The notes below the pieces were generated by a model that saw only the letters and a program-made list of their open reading frames with translations, was not told the origin of the DNA and did no database searches. The position numbers and the translations under genes are program-made. A stretch of DNA of 64,000 nucleotides from a bacterium (GTDB lineage: Bacteria > UBP15 > UBA6099): positions 36,750-100,749 of the forward strand of contig JAKQPS010000005.1 in assembly GCA_029564595.1 (NCBI GenBank). The letters run 5' to 3'. Position 1 is the stretch's first letter. The number at the start of each line of letters is the position of its first letter. Shown one piece after another: positions 51,668 through 60,351 of this stretch.

Positions 51668-52354
51668 TTAGCCTCGCTTGGCCGCTTCGCCGTAGATGCC
51701 GTGATTTAATATGTACTGCTCCACCGATTCCGGCAGCAGATATTTGATGGGCTGTCCGGCTGCGGTTCTTTCTCTTATGTCCGTCGATGAAATCGCCAGC
51801 GCGGACGCTTTCAGTATCTTGATTTTCCTAAAAACTCTCTCTCCGAGACATTCCCTCGCGCGTTCAGTGTCATATCCGGGTCTTGTCGCGGCGATTACCA
51901 CGCACTTTTCCAATATCTCCGGAGCGCGGCTCCACGTCATGATTTCCATGACCGCATCCAATCCAGATATGAAGTATATCGAAGGATTCAGGCCCGCATA
52001 TTTCTCAAGAAAATGGTTTATCGTGTCTATGGAGTACGACGGCCCTTTCCTGTCAATCTCTACTCTAGAAACTCTGAAATACGGATTCGTGGAAGTGGCA
52101 AGCACAGTCATCAGATACCTATGCTCGCTCGGAGCCACGACGTTGCTGTCTTTGTGGGGAGGGTCCCCGGTGGGAACAAAAATGACGCGGTCCAGCTTGA
52201 ATTTGCATCTAGCCTGTTCAGCCGCCAGAAGATGTCCGTAATGAATTGGATTGAAAGTTCCGCCCATCACGCCCACACGGAACGTTTTTCTTGCTGTCGA
52301 TTTTTCTGATGGCGCGAGTTTCGGCGCGCCCGGAGCCGATTCTTTTTTATTCAT
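51668..52354 (-). CDS. nadD: Nicotinate-nucleotide adenylyltransferase NadD
   Basis: A 228-residue NAD biosynthesis enzyme that adds AMP to nicotinate mononucleotide. The nucleotidyltransferase motif is GGTFNPIHYGHLLAAEQA and the second SSTDIRERTAAGQPIKYLLP. A stretch of about 25 residues precedes the core (KESAPGAPKLAPSEKSTARK), longer than normal, so the true start might be a later GTG. First gene of the nadD-LCP-rsfS transcription unit. Confidence 0.93.
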   Translation of the reverse strand: MNKKESAPGAPKLAPSEKSTARKTFRVGVMGGTFNPIHYGHLLAAEQARCKFKLDRVIFVPTGDPPHKDSNVVAPSEHRYLMTVLATSTNPYFRVSRVEIDRKGPSYSIDTINHFLEKYAGLNPSIYFISGLDAVMEIMTWSRAPEILEKCVVIAATRPGYDTERARECLGERVFRKIKILKASALAISSTDIRERTAAGQPIKYLLPESVEQYILNHGIYGEAAKRG

Positions 52355-52402
52355 CCGCTGCTATTGGAAAACCCGGCGCGAAGGCGCTTAAACCGCCCCC
52401 GC

Positions 52403-53239
52403 TCAGCCGCGCTTCAGCCATGTCCGCCATCCTGTCCCCTGACGCGGAGACTCCGCAGGCTGTTCTGTCCTCTCCGCGCTCATCTGCCTTAATTTCGTCC
52501 TCAGCACTTCGATCTCGCGAAGCGCCACCTGATACTTGGTCTGGAACGCCCCGTTATCCGATTGCGTCTTTTCCATTTTGCTTCTGAACTCTTCAAGCGC
52601 TCCGGCAAACGCGTCCATGCTGTCCAGCCCGTTTTTTTTGATTTCTCCCATTTCGTGTCTGAGCGTGGACATAGTCGCGTTCAACCGTCCGAACTCCGCC
52701 CTGAAAGTTTCCGCAAGATCGACGACGAACTTTTTATTGCCGGAATCGTTTTTCAACATTTCGCCGAGAGCCAGATCGATTTTCCTTTCCGCCCTCGCCA
52801 CCGATTTCGCCATTACTGCGGCTTCCGCTTCGGCCTTTTCGCTGCGCTTCATAAACATCTCAAGCCGCTCGTTCATCTTTATCATCTGGCCGCCCAGAAT
52901 GGCGACCATGTGCTCAAGTCTTTCTATCTTTTCCACGCTCGCCGCAGTTTGGGGAACAAGGGCTTTCTGCGGCTCGGCGGACGCTTCGGGCTGCTTGGGT
53001 TTCGGCGCTCCGAATCTTTCTATCAGCGTTTGATTTATTTCGGGCCAGTCCAGCTTGCTTTCTTCTCTCAGTTCCCGTATAGCTTTTAATACTTCCAATG
53101 CGCCCGAATCAAGCTTCTTTCTCTTGCCGTCGCCTGACAATGTGAAAAAATCCGGGTACAAGTCCTTGTACTTGACGACAGTGCTCTTGGGGATGCCGAG
53201 TTCCAGCGAGATTTCTCTTAGCGAAAATTGTTTTTTCAT
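52403..53239 (-). CDS. MerR-type HTH protein with long coiled coil
   Basis: A 278-residue protein. The N-terminal 70 residues form a winged HTH of MerR type (FSLREISLELGIPKSTVVKYK, DSGALEVLKAIRELREE). A Pro/Ala linker follows, then about 140 residues of coiled coil (IERLEHMVAILGGQMIKMNE, then ALREIEVLRTKLRQMSAE), ending in a short basic Trp tail. The layout recalls RacA-type chromosome-binding proteins rather than ligand-sensing MerR regulators, for which no effector domain is present. It lies 37 bases after a second HTH/coiled-coil gene and 48 bases before nadD. Confidence 0.8.
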   Translation of the reverse strand: MKKQFSLREISLELGIPKSTVVKYKDLYPDFFTLSGDGKRKKLDSGALEVLKAIRELREESKLDWPEINQTLIERFGAPKPKQPEASAEPQKALVPQTAASVEKIERLEHMVAILGGQMIKMNERLEMFMKRSEKAEAEAAVMAKSVARAERKIDLALGEMLKNDSGNKKFVVDLAETFRAEFGRLNATMSTLRHEMGEIKKNGLDSMDAFAGALEEFRSKMEKTQSDNGAFQTKYQVALREIEVLRTKLRQMSAERTEQPAESPRQGTGWRTWLKRG

Positions 53240-53276
53240 TCAGGTTGTCCGACGCCGATATCCGGCGCTCCTCGAC

Positions 53277-54068
53277 TTAGTCCGCAACGGGCCAAAGCCC
53301 TGTTTTTTTCGCGGTTCTCGCCGCAAGTTCGCTCTCCATGCTTCTGAGCCGTTCTCTCATCTCCGCTATCTGCGCGTCTCTTTCCTTTACCGCCGCGACG
53401 CCGCGCTCCACGTCTTCCCTCAAAAGCGCCAAGCCTCTTTCGTTTGACGCAATAACCGCGCGCATGGATTCCAGTTCTTCCTGTTTGCTTTTTAACGCCT
53501 GAGTGTCTTTAGGTCCAGCCGCTTTTGTGTCGGAGAGTTCCGCCCTGAGGCGGGATGTCTCGTCGTTGAGCTTCCTGACCTCGGACTTGAGTTCTTCTAT
53601 CTCCTGTTCCTTCTCCAAAAGATCCGGCCTGACGATTCCTTGTTCCCTCTCCCGCGAAAGAAGGTACAACCGTTTCCCGATTTCCTCGTTCTGGCGCTTG
53701 ATCGTCGCCAGCGTCTCACGGATTTCAGCGAAAACCGCTTCTTTTTGCTCGGTTTGTTTGGATGGAACCGCTGCAGAGTCCACCCCCGGGGTCTTCTCGC
53801 GCCGGATAGTCTCCAGCGTTGTCTTTATCTCTTCAAGAAGCCCTGCTTCAGCGACAGCGGACTTCCCGCTTTCGTTCGCGTCTTCCGCCTCGGAAGCCAG
53901 TATTTTATCCAACTCCGCGCGCGGACAGTACCATACATTCCTGACCTTTCGCGCGCGTATCCTTCCCGCCTTGATATACCTGCGAACCGTCTTGTCGCTT
54001 TTCGACAGATATTCCGCGGCTCGGCTGATATCCAGCAGTTCGTCGCCGGGATATTTGTCATCGCCCAT
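53277..54068 (-). CDS. Excisionase-type HTH protein with coiled coil
   Basis: A 263-residue protein. Residues 9-53 are an excisionase/HTH_17 domain (LLDISRAAEYLSKSDKTVRRYIK, ARKVRNVWYCPRAELDKIL). The rest is an Ala/Glu/Lys-rich coiled coil in two parts, about 80-180 and 190-255. It is the first gene of the pair with the MerR-type protein downstream. Both share HTH plus coiled-coil design but belong to different HTH families. Ligand pocket absent, so DNA organisation or scaffolding is more likely than classical regulation. This is inference. Confidence 0.8.
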   Translation of the reverse strand: MGDDKYPGDELLDISRAAEYLSKSDKTVRRYIKAGRIRARKVRNVWYCPRAELDKILASEAEDANESGKSAVAEAGLLEEIKTTLETIRREKTPGVDSAAVPSKQTEQKEAVFAEIRETLATIKRQNEEIGKRLYLLSREREQGIVRPDLLEKEQEIEELKSEVRKLNDETSRLRAELSDTKAAGPKDTQALKSKQEELESMRAVIASNERGLALLREDVERGVAAVKERDAQIAEMRERLRSMESELAARTAKKTGLWPVAD

Positions 54069-54338
54069 GCTTCAGTCTCCGCGTGCGCGACGCCCTTCCG
54101 CGCAATAACATGCCTCTTCCGATATATAATATAGACCGGAATTATATAGCATCATAACAAAATTCAAATTAGCAATCAACAGGTGAATGTTAAAAGTGTT
54201 TTTCTGCGCCGTTTGCGCCGACAGGCGAGAAAAATCCGCCTTTGCGCGCGGAACGACAGTGTTCTGATTGCCCTGCGCCGGGTCAGAGTGTATCATTATC
54301 ATGAATTCTTGCGCTGTAGCGCGCTGCCTTGCTGGTTG

Positions 54339-55538
54339 ATGATGACATACAAATCTGACTTTAAAATGCCGGACATGGTTGTGGTTGCCCGCGACGTATG
54401 GGGAACCATGAAGCGAAGACGCCATTTCCTTTCCCTCGAATGGGCGCGCGACAGACGTATACTGTTCGTTGAGCCTCCTGTTTCTCTACCTCGCTTGATT
54501 TCCGGAAGGCCGGATTCTTTGAGCCGGTTCGGCGACATCCTTAAGCCCCCCGTTGAAGTGGAGAAAAACATTTTTTCCTTCACTCCTCTCAGACCTCTTC
54601 CTGAGTCTGTCCCTTACGCGCCTCTCGCCAACGCGTCCGCTTTCAACAGGCAAGTGACTTCGGCGATAAAAAAAATAGGCTTCATCCGCCCCGTCTTATG
54701 GATAACTCCGGAATATGGCGTTTCGCTCCTCTCGTCCGTCGCTCATTCCGTCTCCGTGTATGACATCACTGACGATTGGACAACCGCAGGCATAACGCCC
54801 TCGCACCGCGACCGAATAGTCAGAGACGACGCTCTCATGCTGCGCCGGGCGGACATCGTTTTCGCTGTTTCTGAATCTTTGCGGGACTCGAAACGACACC
54901 TCCGACAGGATGTCCGCCTGATGCCTAACGGAGCCAGAATCGATCTTTACGAGGACCCTCCGCCCCCGCCTCCGCCTCCGCTGAATTCCATTAAACGGCC
55001 TATCGTGGGTTACGCCGGAACCGTTCATCCCGATAGGGTCGATGTCTCCCTCATAAAAAAAATCGCTCGGCTGGCTTCAGGCGAATTTTCTCTTGTCTTC
55101 ATTGGCCCTTGCCTTCTGCCACGCGCGGATATCTCGACCCTCGAATCTTTTAACAACATCCATTTTATACCCGCTCAATCAATGGAAATCCTTCCAGCAT
55201 TCATTTCCAACTTCGATGTCTGCGCGATACCGCACCTGCTTACCCCCTTCACGCACAGCCTCGATCCGATAAAAGTTTACGAATACCTCGCGGCAGGACG
55301 GCCCATTGTCTCAACCCCAGTCAAAGGTATAATGGGATTGAGAGAATTCATCGACATCGCTGAAGACGCCGAAGGTTTTTATTCTATTATCAAAAAAGCT
55401 CTGGCGGGAGAAGGAATATCAGACGCCGCATCCCGCCGCGCTGAAGCTCAAAAACACACATGGAGCCGACGCGCGGAGAGCATCGACTCGATCATCCGCT
55501 CACATCTCGAAAATCATCCGGGACAAAAAACTGTCTGA
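54339..55538 (+). CDS. Glycosyltransferase family 1 (TuaH-like)
   Basis: A GT-B fold glycosyltransferase of about 400 residues. The start region DMVVVARDVWGTMKRRRHFL and ILFVEPP are typical of TuaH-like enzymes. The second Rossmann domain has RPIVGYAGTVHPDRVDV and IHFIPAQSMEILPAF, then the donor-site KVYEYLAAGRPIVSTP. A run of eight prolines (LYEDPPPPPPPPLNS, near residue 205) lies in the linker between the two domains. ATG at 54339 is the probable start; a longer frame from 54183 begins with a basic stretch that does not resemble the family. Product likely a surface glycan, acceptor unknown. Confidence 0.83.
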   Translation: MMTYKSDFKMPDMVVVARDVWGTMKRRRHFLSLEWARDRRILFVEPPVSLPRLISGRPDSLSRFGDILKPPVEVEKNIFSFTPLRPLPESVPYAPLANASAFNRQVTSAIKKIGFIRPVLWITPEYGVSLLSSVAHSVSVYDITDDWTTAGITPSHRDRIVRDDALMLRRADIVFAVSESLRDSKRHLRQDVRLMPNGARIDLYEDPPPPPPPPLNSIKRPIVGYAGTVHPDRVDVSLIKKIARLASGEFSLVFIGPCLLPRADISTLESFNNIHFIPAQSMEILPAFISNFDVCAIPHLLTPFTHSLDPIKVYEYLAAGRPIVSTPVKGIMGLREFIDIAEDAEGFYSIIKKALAGEGISDAASRRAEAQKHTWSRRAESIDSIIRSHLENHPGQKTV

Positions 55539-55688
55539 ACATCGCTACGGAACTGTCGCCGCTACGAAAGCGCGCCGTTTCCTCGCCGACTCCACCCGGC
55601 GCTGATTAACGCCGCGCTCTTTATTTTCCCTGATTTTTTTTCTATGATGAACAATCGGGCGGAGACGCTCCGACGGGGAGAGACGACT

Positions 55689-56798
55689 ATGTCAAGCAAA
55701 GTTTACTTCACTGACGCCAGAGCGCGTTCCGGAAATAATATGCGGGATAAACTTACGGCTCTTTTCGACGCGGTGGGCGCGGCGGACGTGGTGACGAAAA
55801 AAGATTTGGTCGCCATCAAAATCCACTGGGGCGAGCGCGGCAATCTCGCTTACCTTCCCCCTCCCATAACCGCCGCAATCGCGGATAAAGTCCGCGACGC
55901 GGGCGGCGTCCCTTTCATTACGGACACCACCACCCTTTACGCAGGCTCCCGCAGAAACGCTCCCGATAACTTGATGACCGCTTACTCGAACGGGTTTTCG
56001 CCGTCCACCATCGGCGCGCCGGCGATTATCGCAGACGGCCTTTTCGGCGACGACTACGTGAAAGTCGATATCGACGGCTGCCATTTCAAGGAATGCAAAA
56101 TCGCGTCGGGCATCTATCGCGCGCAAGCCCTCATCTCGCTGGCGCACTTCAAAGGCCACGGCGGAACTGGGTTCGGCGGCACGATTAAAAACATCGGCAT
56201 GGGTTGCTCGGCGGCGTCCGGCAAACAAAACCAGCACTCGGACGTCAAACCGAAAATCAGCCTCAAAAAATGCGTCGGCTGCGGCTCTTGCATGAAGAAA
56301 TGCCCCACCGACGCCATATCTTTCAACGAAGACCACAAAGCGGTCATCGACCGCGCTCTTTGCATCGGATGCGCCGAATGCACCGTCACCTGCAGATTTG
56401 AAGCAATCGCCGTCTCTTGGAAATCCGACCTGAAACTGATGATGGAGAAAATGGCGGAATACGCGACAGCCGCACTCAAAAACAAAGCCGGGAAATGCGT
56501 ATTCTTCAACGCAATCATCAAAGTCAGCCCGGACTGCGACTGCTTCGATTTCAACGATATCCCCATTGTGCCGGACATCGGAATCGTGGCCTCCAAAGAC
56601 CCGGTGGCGGTGGATCAGGCGGCTGTCGACCTTGTGAACTCCGCCCCCGGCATCGCAGCGTCCGCTCTTGGCGACAATTATTCTTCGGACGACAAATTCC
56701 GCGCGCTCCACAAAGTTGACTGGCGGCATCAACTCGACCACGCCGTCAAACTCGGAGCCGGTTCCAGAGATTACGAACTTATCAACATCGACAAATGA
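55689..56798 (+). CDS. DUF362 domain ferredoxin-type protein
   Basis: A 369-residue iron-sulfur protein. DUF362 spans most of the chain (KIHWGERGNLAYLPPPITAA, ISLAHFKGHGGTGFGGTIKN, AVDQAAVDLVN), and two [4Fe-4S] ferredoxin motifs lie in the middle: CVGCGSCMKKCP and CIGCAECTVTC, about residues 195-240. DUF362 proteins are common in anaerobes, but their reaction is not established. ATG at 55689 follows ggggagag. It is 55 bases upstream of the enoyl-CoA hydratase and probably co-transcribed. Confidence 0.9.
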   Translation: MSSKVYFTDARARSGNNMRDKLTALFDAVGAADVVTKKDLVAIKIHWGERGNLAYLPPPITAAIADKVRDAGGVPFITDTTTLYAGSRRNAPDNLMTAYSNGFSPSTIGAPAIIADGLFGDDYVKVDIDGCHFKECKIASGIYRAQALISLAHFKGHGGTGFGGTIKNIGMGCSAASGKQNQHSDVKPKISLKKCVGCGSCMKKCPTDAISFNEDHKAVIDRALCIGCAECTVTCRFEAIAVSWKSDLKLMMEKMAEYATAALKNKAGKCVFFNAIIKVSPDCDCFDFNDIPIVPDIGIVASKDPVAVDQAAVDLVNSAPGIAASALGDNYSSDDKFRALHKVDWRHQLDHAVKLGAGSRDYELINIDK

Positions 56799-56853
56799 AC
56801 GAGGCCGCCGAAAAGCGCGCCTTCATCGGCGCATGCCAAAAGGAGAAAACACA

Positions 56854-57642
56854 ATGTCTGAAACCCTGATCAAAACAAAACGCGAAGGAGCGGCATTCGT
56901 CATCACCCTCAACCGCCCCGACAAAAGAAACGCCATGACCAACGATATGATGAACCAGCTCGAACAAGCTGTCATATCAGCCGCATACGACAGAGAAGCC
57001 CGCGCCGTCGTCATCCACGGCGAAGGAAAATGCTTCTGCTCCGGAATCGACTTCAACGTCCTCGCAGGCATAGGAAACCACACGCCCCCGGAATTCAGAT
57101 TTTTCCTCGCCGGGTTTCAGGGCATTTTCAACAGGCTCGAAGCAATGGAAAAACCCGTCATCGCCGCAATACACGGGTATTGCTTCGGGATGGGCACAGA
57201 GCTGGCTCTCGCTGCGGATTTCAGGATAGCGTCTGAAGACTCCGCAATCTCGATACAGGAAGTCGAGTTGGGCCTGATACCGGATGTCGGCGGAACAACA
57301 CGGCTGACAAGAACAATCGGGGCATCGCGAGCCAAAGAGATGATAATGCTTGCGCGCAAAATCGACGCCCGGCGCGCATACGAAATAGGACTCGTCAACG
57401 AAGTGACTGCGGAAGGAGCCGCGCTCGACGCCGCCCTAGACTGGGCCGAACAGCTTAAGAACTGCGCCCCCCTCGCCGTCGGCATGGCAAAACGCGTCAT
57501 CGACAGAGGCTCGCATCTGGACAAAATGACATTCATGGAACTCGAAGGCATCGCCCAATCCACCCTGCTAAACACCGCAGACGTCAAGGAAGGCGTCATG
57601 GCGCGCATCCAGAAAAGGAACCCCGATTTCAAAGGGAAATAG
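56854..57642 (+). CDS. Enoyl-CoA hydratase/isomerase family protein
   Basis: A 262-residue crotonase-fold enzyme. N-terminal LNRPDKRNAMTNDMM is typical, the oxyanion-hole strand is GKCFCSGIDFNVLAGIG, and the second is IAAIHGYCFGMGTELALAADFRIAS. The acid/base positions in QEVELGLIPDVGGTTRLTRTIG include Glu and Pro-Asp of active hydratases. It hydrates or isomerises an acyl-CoA in fatty-acid or aromatic degradation. The start at 56854 has aaggag upstream; earlier in-frame codons fall inside the previous gene. Confidence 0.93.
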   Translation: MSETLIKTKREGAAFVITLNRPDKRNAMTNDMMNQLEQAVISAAYDREARAVVIHGEGKCFCSGIDFNVLAGIGNHTPPEFRFFLAGFQGIFNRLEAMEKPVIAAIHGYCFGMGTELALAADFRIASEDSAISIQEVELGLIPDVGGTTRLTRTIGASRAKEMIMLARKIDARRAYEIGLVNEVTAEGAALDAALDWAEQLKNCAPLAVGMAKRVIDRGSHLDKMTFMELEGIAQSTLLNTADVKEGVMARIQKRNPDFKGK

Positions 57643-57682
57643 GAATTCTTACTGAGAGTGGAATATGCTTCTCCTATGTGAG

Positions 57683-57699
57683 TCCCGCGCGTAGCGGGA
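57683..57699. repeat. Small palindrome, REP-core-like
   Basis: Stem tcccgc/gcggga with a gcgta loop, followed by atccttttc. It lies 40 bases after the enoyl-CoA hydratase stop and may end its transcript. The core matches the palindrome at 18890. Confidence 0.5.
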
Positions 57700-57706
57700 A
57701 TCCTTT

Positions 57707-59941
57707 TCAGCAATTGAAGCGCTTCTTGCTCTCTTCACCGACTTGTGTAGCCATAGCAGTCGATTGACTAAAAAGAAGATACGAATTATCCTTTTTGAAG
57801 CAGTTTGGAGAGGTGGCTGAGCGGTTGATAGCGCCGGTCTTGAAAACCGGAGTGGCGGCAACGTCATCGGGGGTTCGAATCCCTCCCTCTCCGTTTTTCC
57901 CATAGCTTGAAAGATGTGATGCTGATTGCTGATCAGCTATTGCAGAAATCGGCTTGGTTTCTTGCGGATTTTTGGATTTCGCGTTTTTGGGCGTTGTCGC
58001 CGCCTCGCCGCTGTTTTTCCTTGATTTTCTGTATGCGCTTAACCGGGGCGCGCTGTCGTCATGTCCGAAAAAATCAGATACAGAATTTTGACCGGGGTTT
58101 TTATCCGACTCGCCGCTCTCACAGGTAAGAATTTTGTAAGATTCTGAAAATGCGGGCAACAGAGCGGTTTTTTTGCCATTTGCCGCGCCGAGGTTGCGAC
58201 TGACGCCATTGCCGTTTCTGTTTCCGCTTGCGCCATCCCAGCCTCCATCAAGGATGCGACCAGTTGCATTGCCTCCCGCGCGAATATCGCTTCCTCCAGC
58301 CTTTCTGCGTTTTCCGCCATCGTCACCGCCGTCCCCCTCGAACAGCAGATGTTCTACGCCCAAGCCGGACGGCAGGACGTAGTGGATTTCAAACCATTCC
58401 GGGTCGATGACAACCTTTTCAATAAATGTTTTCAGGAATTCCTTCTGCCGCTCAAACGGCAACGCATCGTACATACTCTTGAGCCTATTGAAATCAACGT
58501 TCAGAAGCGTCTCAATACCGCTGTCTTTCCGCATCCGGCAGATAGCGATTTCGTTCTGGATGTTCCTAATCTCCAGATCGATTTCCTCGACCCGGCCCTT
58601 GTGCCGTTTCAGCCGCGCTTTCAGTTCCTCCGGCGTCAGTGACCCGCTCTCGAATGCCTCATAGTATTTCTGAAGCGCGATCTCTATGTTTTTCTTTTTC
58701 TTCTTCAGCTCTTCGAGGCGCTCATTCCTTTCGGCGACTGCTTGCTCAATCTCTGCCGCTTCGTTATGAATACGCTCTTTGATGTTCGCTTCCGTAAGAA
58801 TCCGTCCGAGCAACCTGTTCACGACCAAACCGTCAAACCAATCGCGCTTCAGGTTCACATTGTCGCGTTTGTCATTAAACCTTTCCTTGCCGGAACAGAC
58901 ATACTGAGAGTATGTGTACACCTTGTCGCCGCACTTCTTTTTCGGAGTCCGTCCAAGATATGCGTTGCCGCAGATACCGCATTTCAGAAGTCCGCTCAGG
59001 AGGTACTGTGAATTCTTCGTCATGGAATCGGAGACGTTGTTTCCGAGAAGTTTCAGTTGCACCCGGTCGAAAAGTTCGCGCGGGACAATCGCTTCTATAA
59101 CGCCATCGCAACGTATCCATTCATCCTGCGGTCTTTGTTCCAGCGACCCGCCGCTGCCGCATACGCGCCGCTTTACCTCCTTGTTGTAAACCACATTTCC
59201 GATGTAAATCTCGTTGCGAAGCATGCGGGAAAAAGAAGCCGCCTGCCATTTGTTGCCTCGAATGGTGGAAACTCCTTGGTTATTCAGCCATTTACAAATT
59301 GCCTTGTAGCCATGTCCGTCGGCGTACATCTGGAATATTTCCCGCGCGATGGGAGCCGTCGCCGGGTCCGGCGCCCAGCGAACATGGCGCTTGCCGTTTT
59401 CGATCATATCCAGCCGCCGGAGTCCGAAAGGCGGCGGCCCGCCTGTGGAATAGCCGTTTTTCGCTAGATGCGTTTTGCTGCGCTCTACATCCTTCACATA
59501 CTCAAGACGCGAGAACTCGGCCACAGCGCGCAGAATCTGTATGACCATGTTGCCGACGGGGTCTTGGTCGTTGAACGGCTCCTTATAGTAGAAAATAGAA
59601 ACACCGCGCTCCCGCAATTTCTCCGTTGCGATGTAGGATTCCATCGTGTTGCGCCCGAAACGCGATATGGACCACGTCAGAATCATATCGAATGGTGGCG
59701 GCTTGCGCTGGGAATCCTTGAGCATCCGCTGGAACTCCGGCCTGTTCGCCTGACTGCCGCCGGATGCCGCGTCGTAGTAAACGTCGAAGACAGGCTTTCC
59801 GCGCCGTTCGGCTTCCTGCTTCAAAGACTCAATTTGCGACTCAATGGACAGTCCGGTCTCCGCCTGCATCTGCGTGCTGACGCGCACGTAAATGGCGCAG
59901 GGTTTCAGTTCCCGCGATTTTGCATGTTCATCCTTTTTCAT
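57707..59941 (-). CDS. Large serine recombinase (integrase/resolvase)
   Basis: A 744-residue site-specific recombinase. The resolvase domain starts CAIYVRVSTQMQAETGLS, with the catalytic Ser in RVST, and continues to FGRNTMESYIATEK and ILRAVAEFSRLEY. The Recombinase domain (PFGLRRL, GHGYKAICKWLNNQGVSTIRG) follows. The zinc ribbon LSGLLKCGICGNAYLG...CSG and a coiled coil (about 400-470) complete a normal large serine recombinase near residue 560. The remaining 180 residues are low-complexity and then translate the antisense strand of tRNA-Ser (GGIRTPDDVAATPVFKTGA), so the end is probably a read-through of a frame formed or kept by integration. Ribosome site gaggagg precedes the ATG. Confidence 0.9.
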   Translation of the reverse strand: MKKDEHAKSRELKPCAIYVRVSTQMQAETGLSIESQIESLKQEAERRGKPVFDVYYDAASGGSQANRPEFQRMLKDSQRKPPPFDMILTWSISRFGRNTMESYIATEKLRERGVSIFYYKEPFNDQDPVGNMVIQILRAVAEFSRLEYVKDVERSKTHLAKNGYSTGGPPPFGLRRLDMIENGKRHVRWAPDPATAPIAREIFQMYADGHGYKAICKWLNNQGVSTIRGNKWQAASFSRMLRNEIYIGNVVYNKEVKRRVCGSGGSLEQRPQDEWIRCDGVIEAIVPRELFDRVQLKLLGNNVSDSMTKNSQYLLSGLLKCGICGNAYLGRTPKKKCGDKVYTYSQYVCSGKERFNDKRDNVNLKRDWFDGLVVNRLLGRILTEANIKERIHNEAAEIEQAVAERNERLEELKKKKKNIEIALQKYYEAFESGSLTPEELKARLKRHKGRVEEIDLEIRNIQNEIAICRMRKDSGIETLLNVDFNRLKSMYDALPFERQKEFLKTFIEKVVIDPEWFEIHYVLPSGLGVEHLLFEGDGGDDGGKRRKAGGSDIRAGGNATGRILDGGWDGASGNRNGNGVSRNLGAANGKKTALLPAFSESYKILTCESGESDKNPGQNSVSDFFGHDDSAPRLSAYRKSRKNSGEAATTPKNAKSKNPQETKPISAIADQQSASHLSSYGKNGEGGIRTPDDVAATPVFKTGAINRSATSPNCFKKDNSYLLFSQSTAMATQVGEESKKRFNC
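57807..57893 (+). tRNA. tRNA-Ser (anticodon TGA)
   Basis: An 87-base class II tRNA. Acceptor stem ggagagg/cctctcc, anticodon arm ggtcttgaaaacc with TGA, and a long variable arm gagtggcggcaacgtcatc. The T arm is gggttcgaatccc. The discriminator is G; no CCA is encoded. It is the probable integration target of the recombinase element to its right. The recombinase reading frame crosses it in antisense. Confidence 0.97.
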
Positions 59942-60351
59942 AAAAACGCCTCCTCTCAGGGCCTGACATGCTACCTCTTAATGAAAGTAAAATTAAGCGG
60001 TTTTCTGCTTATTTTCGTTCTCGATCCTCTCTTTTTCTTCAGTTTGTTTTTCGACTGCGGATATCACGAATTTGGCGCTGAAAAAACTTTCCAAAGCTTC
60101 TCGGATGAAATTAGAATGCTGTTTTTCCACGCTGCGTTGCTCCCTTGCAATGATGTGAAGAGGTCCAGAGTATAATTTTCGTAAGTTTGATTGAGTGTGC
60201 CCAAAGGAATCGGGGCGATATCGATAATGTCAGGTCTTAATGAAAACGAATAAATCCGTTGCCTTCCATTAATATACGGAAAGAAGGAAGCTTGTTTTTC
60301 GGAAGTTTCAAAATAATTTCCGACGATTCTGTCACACCCATCAAGTAGAAT
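59942..60351. other. Divergent intergenic region in the element
   Basis: About 410 bases between the recombinase and the 649-residue gene. A minus-strand frame continues from about 60354 to 60064 with a protein-like composition (PYINGRQRIYSFSLRPDIIDI) but no acceptable start, so it could be a gene remnant. A plus-strand frame at 59981 (64 residues) has no ribosome site. The region probably holds the divergent promoters and perhaps the attachment-site arm. Confidence 0.35.

Noticed and set aside
55692-56741. 349-residue antisense frame in the DUF362 gene
   Set aside because: Ferredoxin cysteine motifs and the ribosome site support the plus strand; the antisense frame is a codon-bias shadow.
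59981-60175. 64-residue plus-strand frame with a hydrophobic start
   Set aside because: No ribosome site, and an opposite-strand frame covers the same bases; no evidence that either is used.
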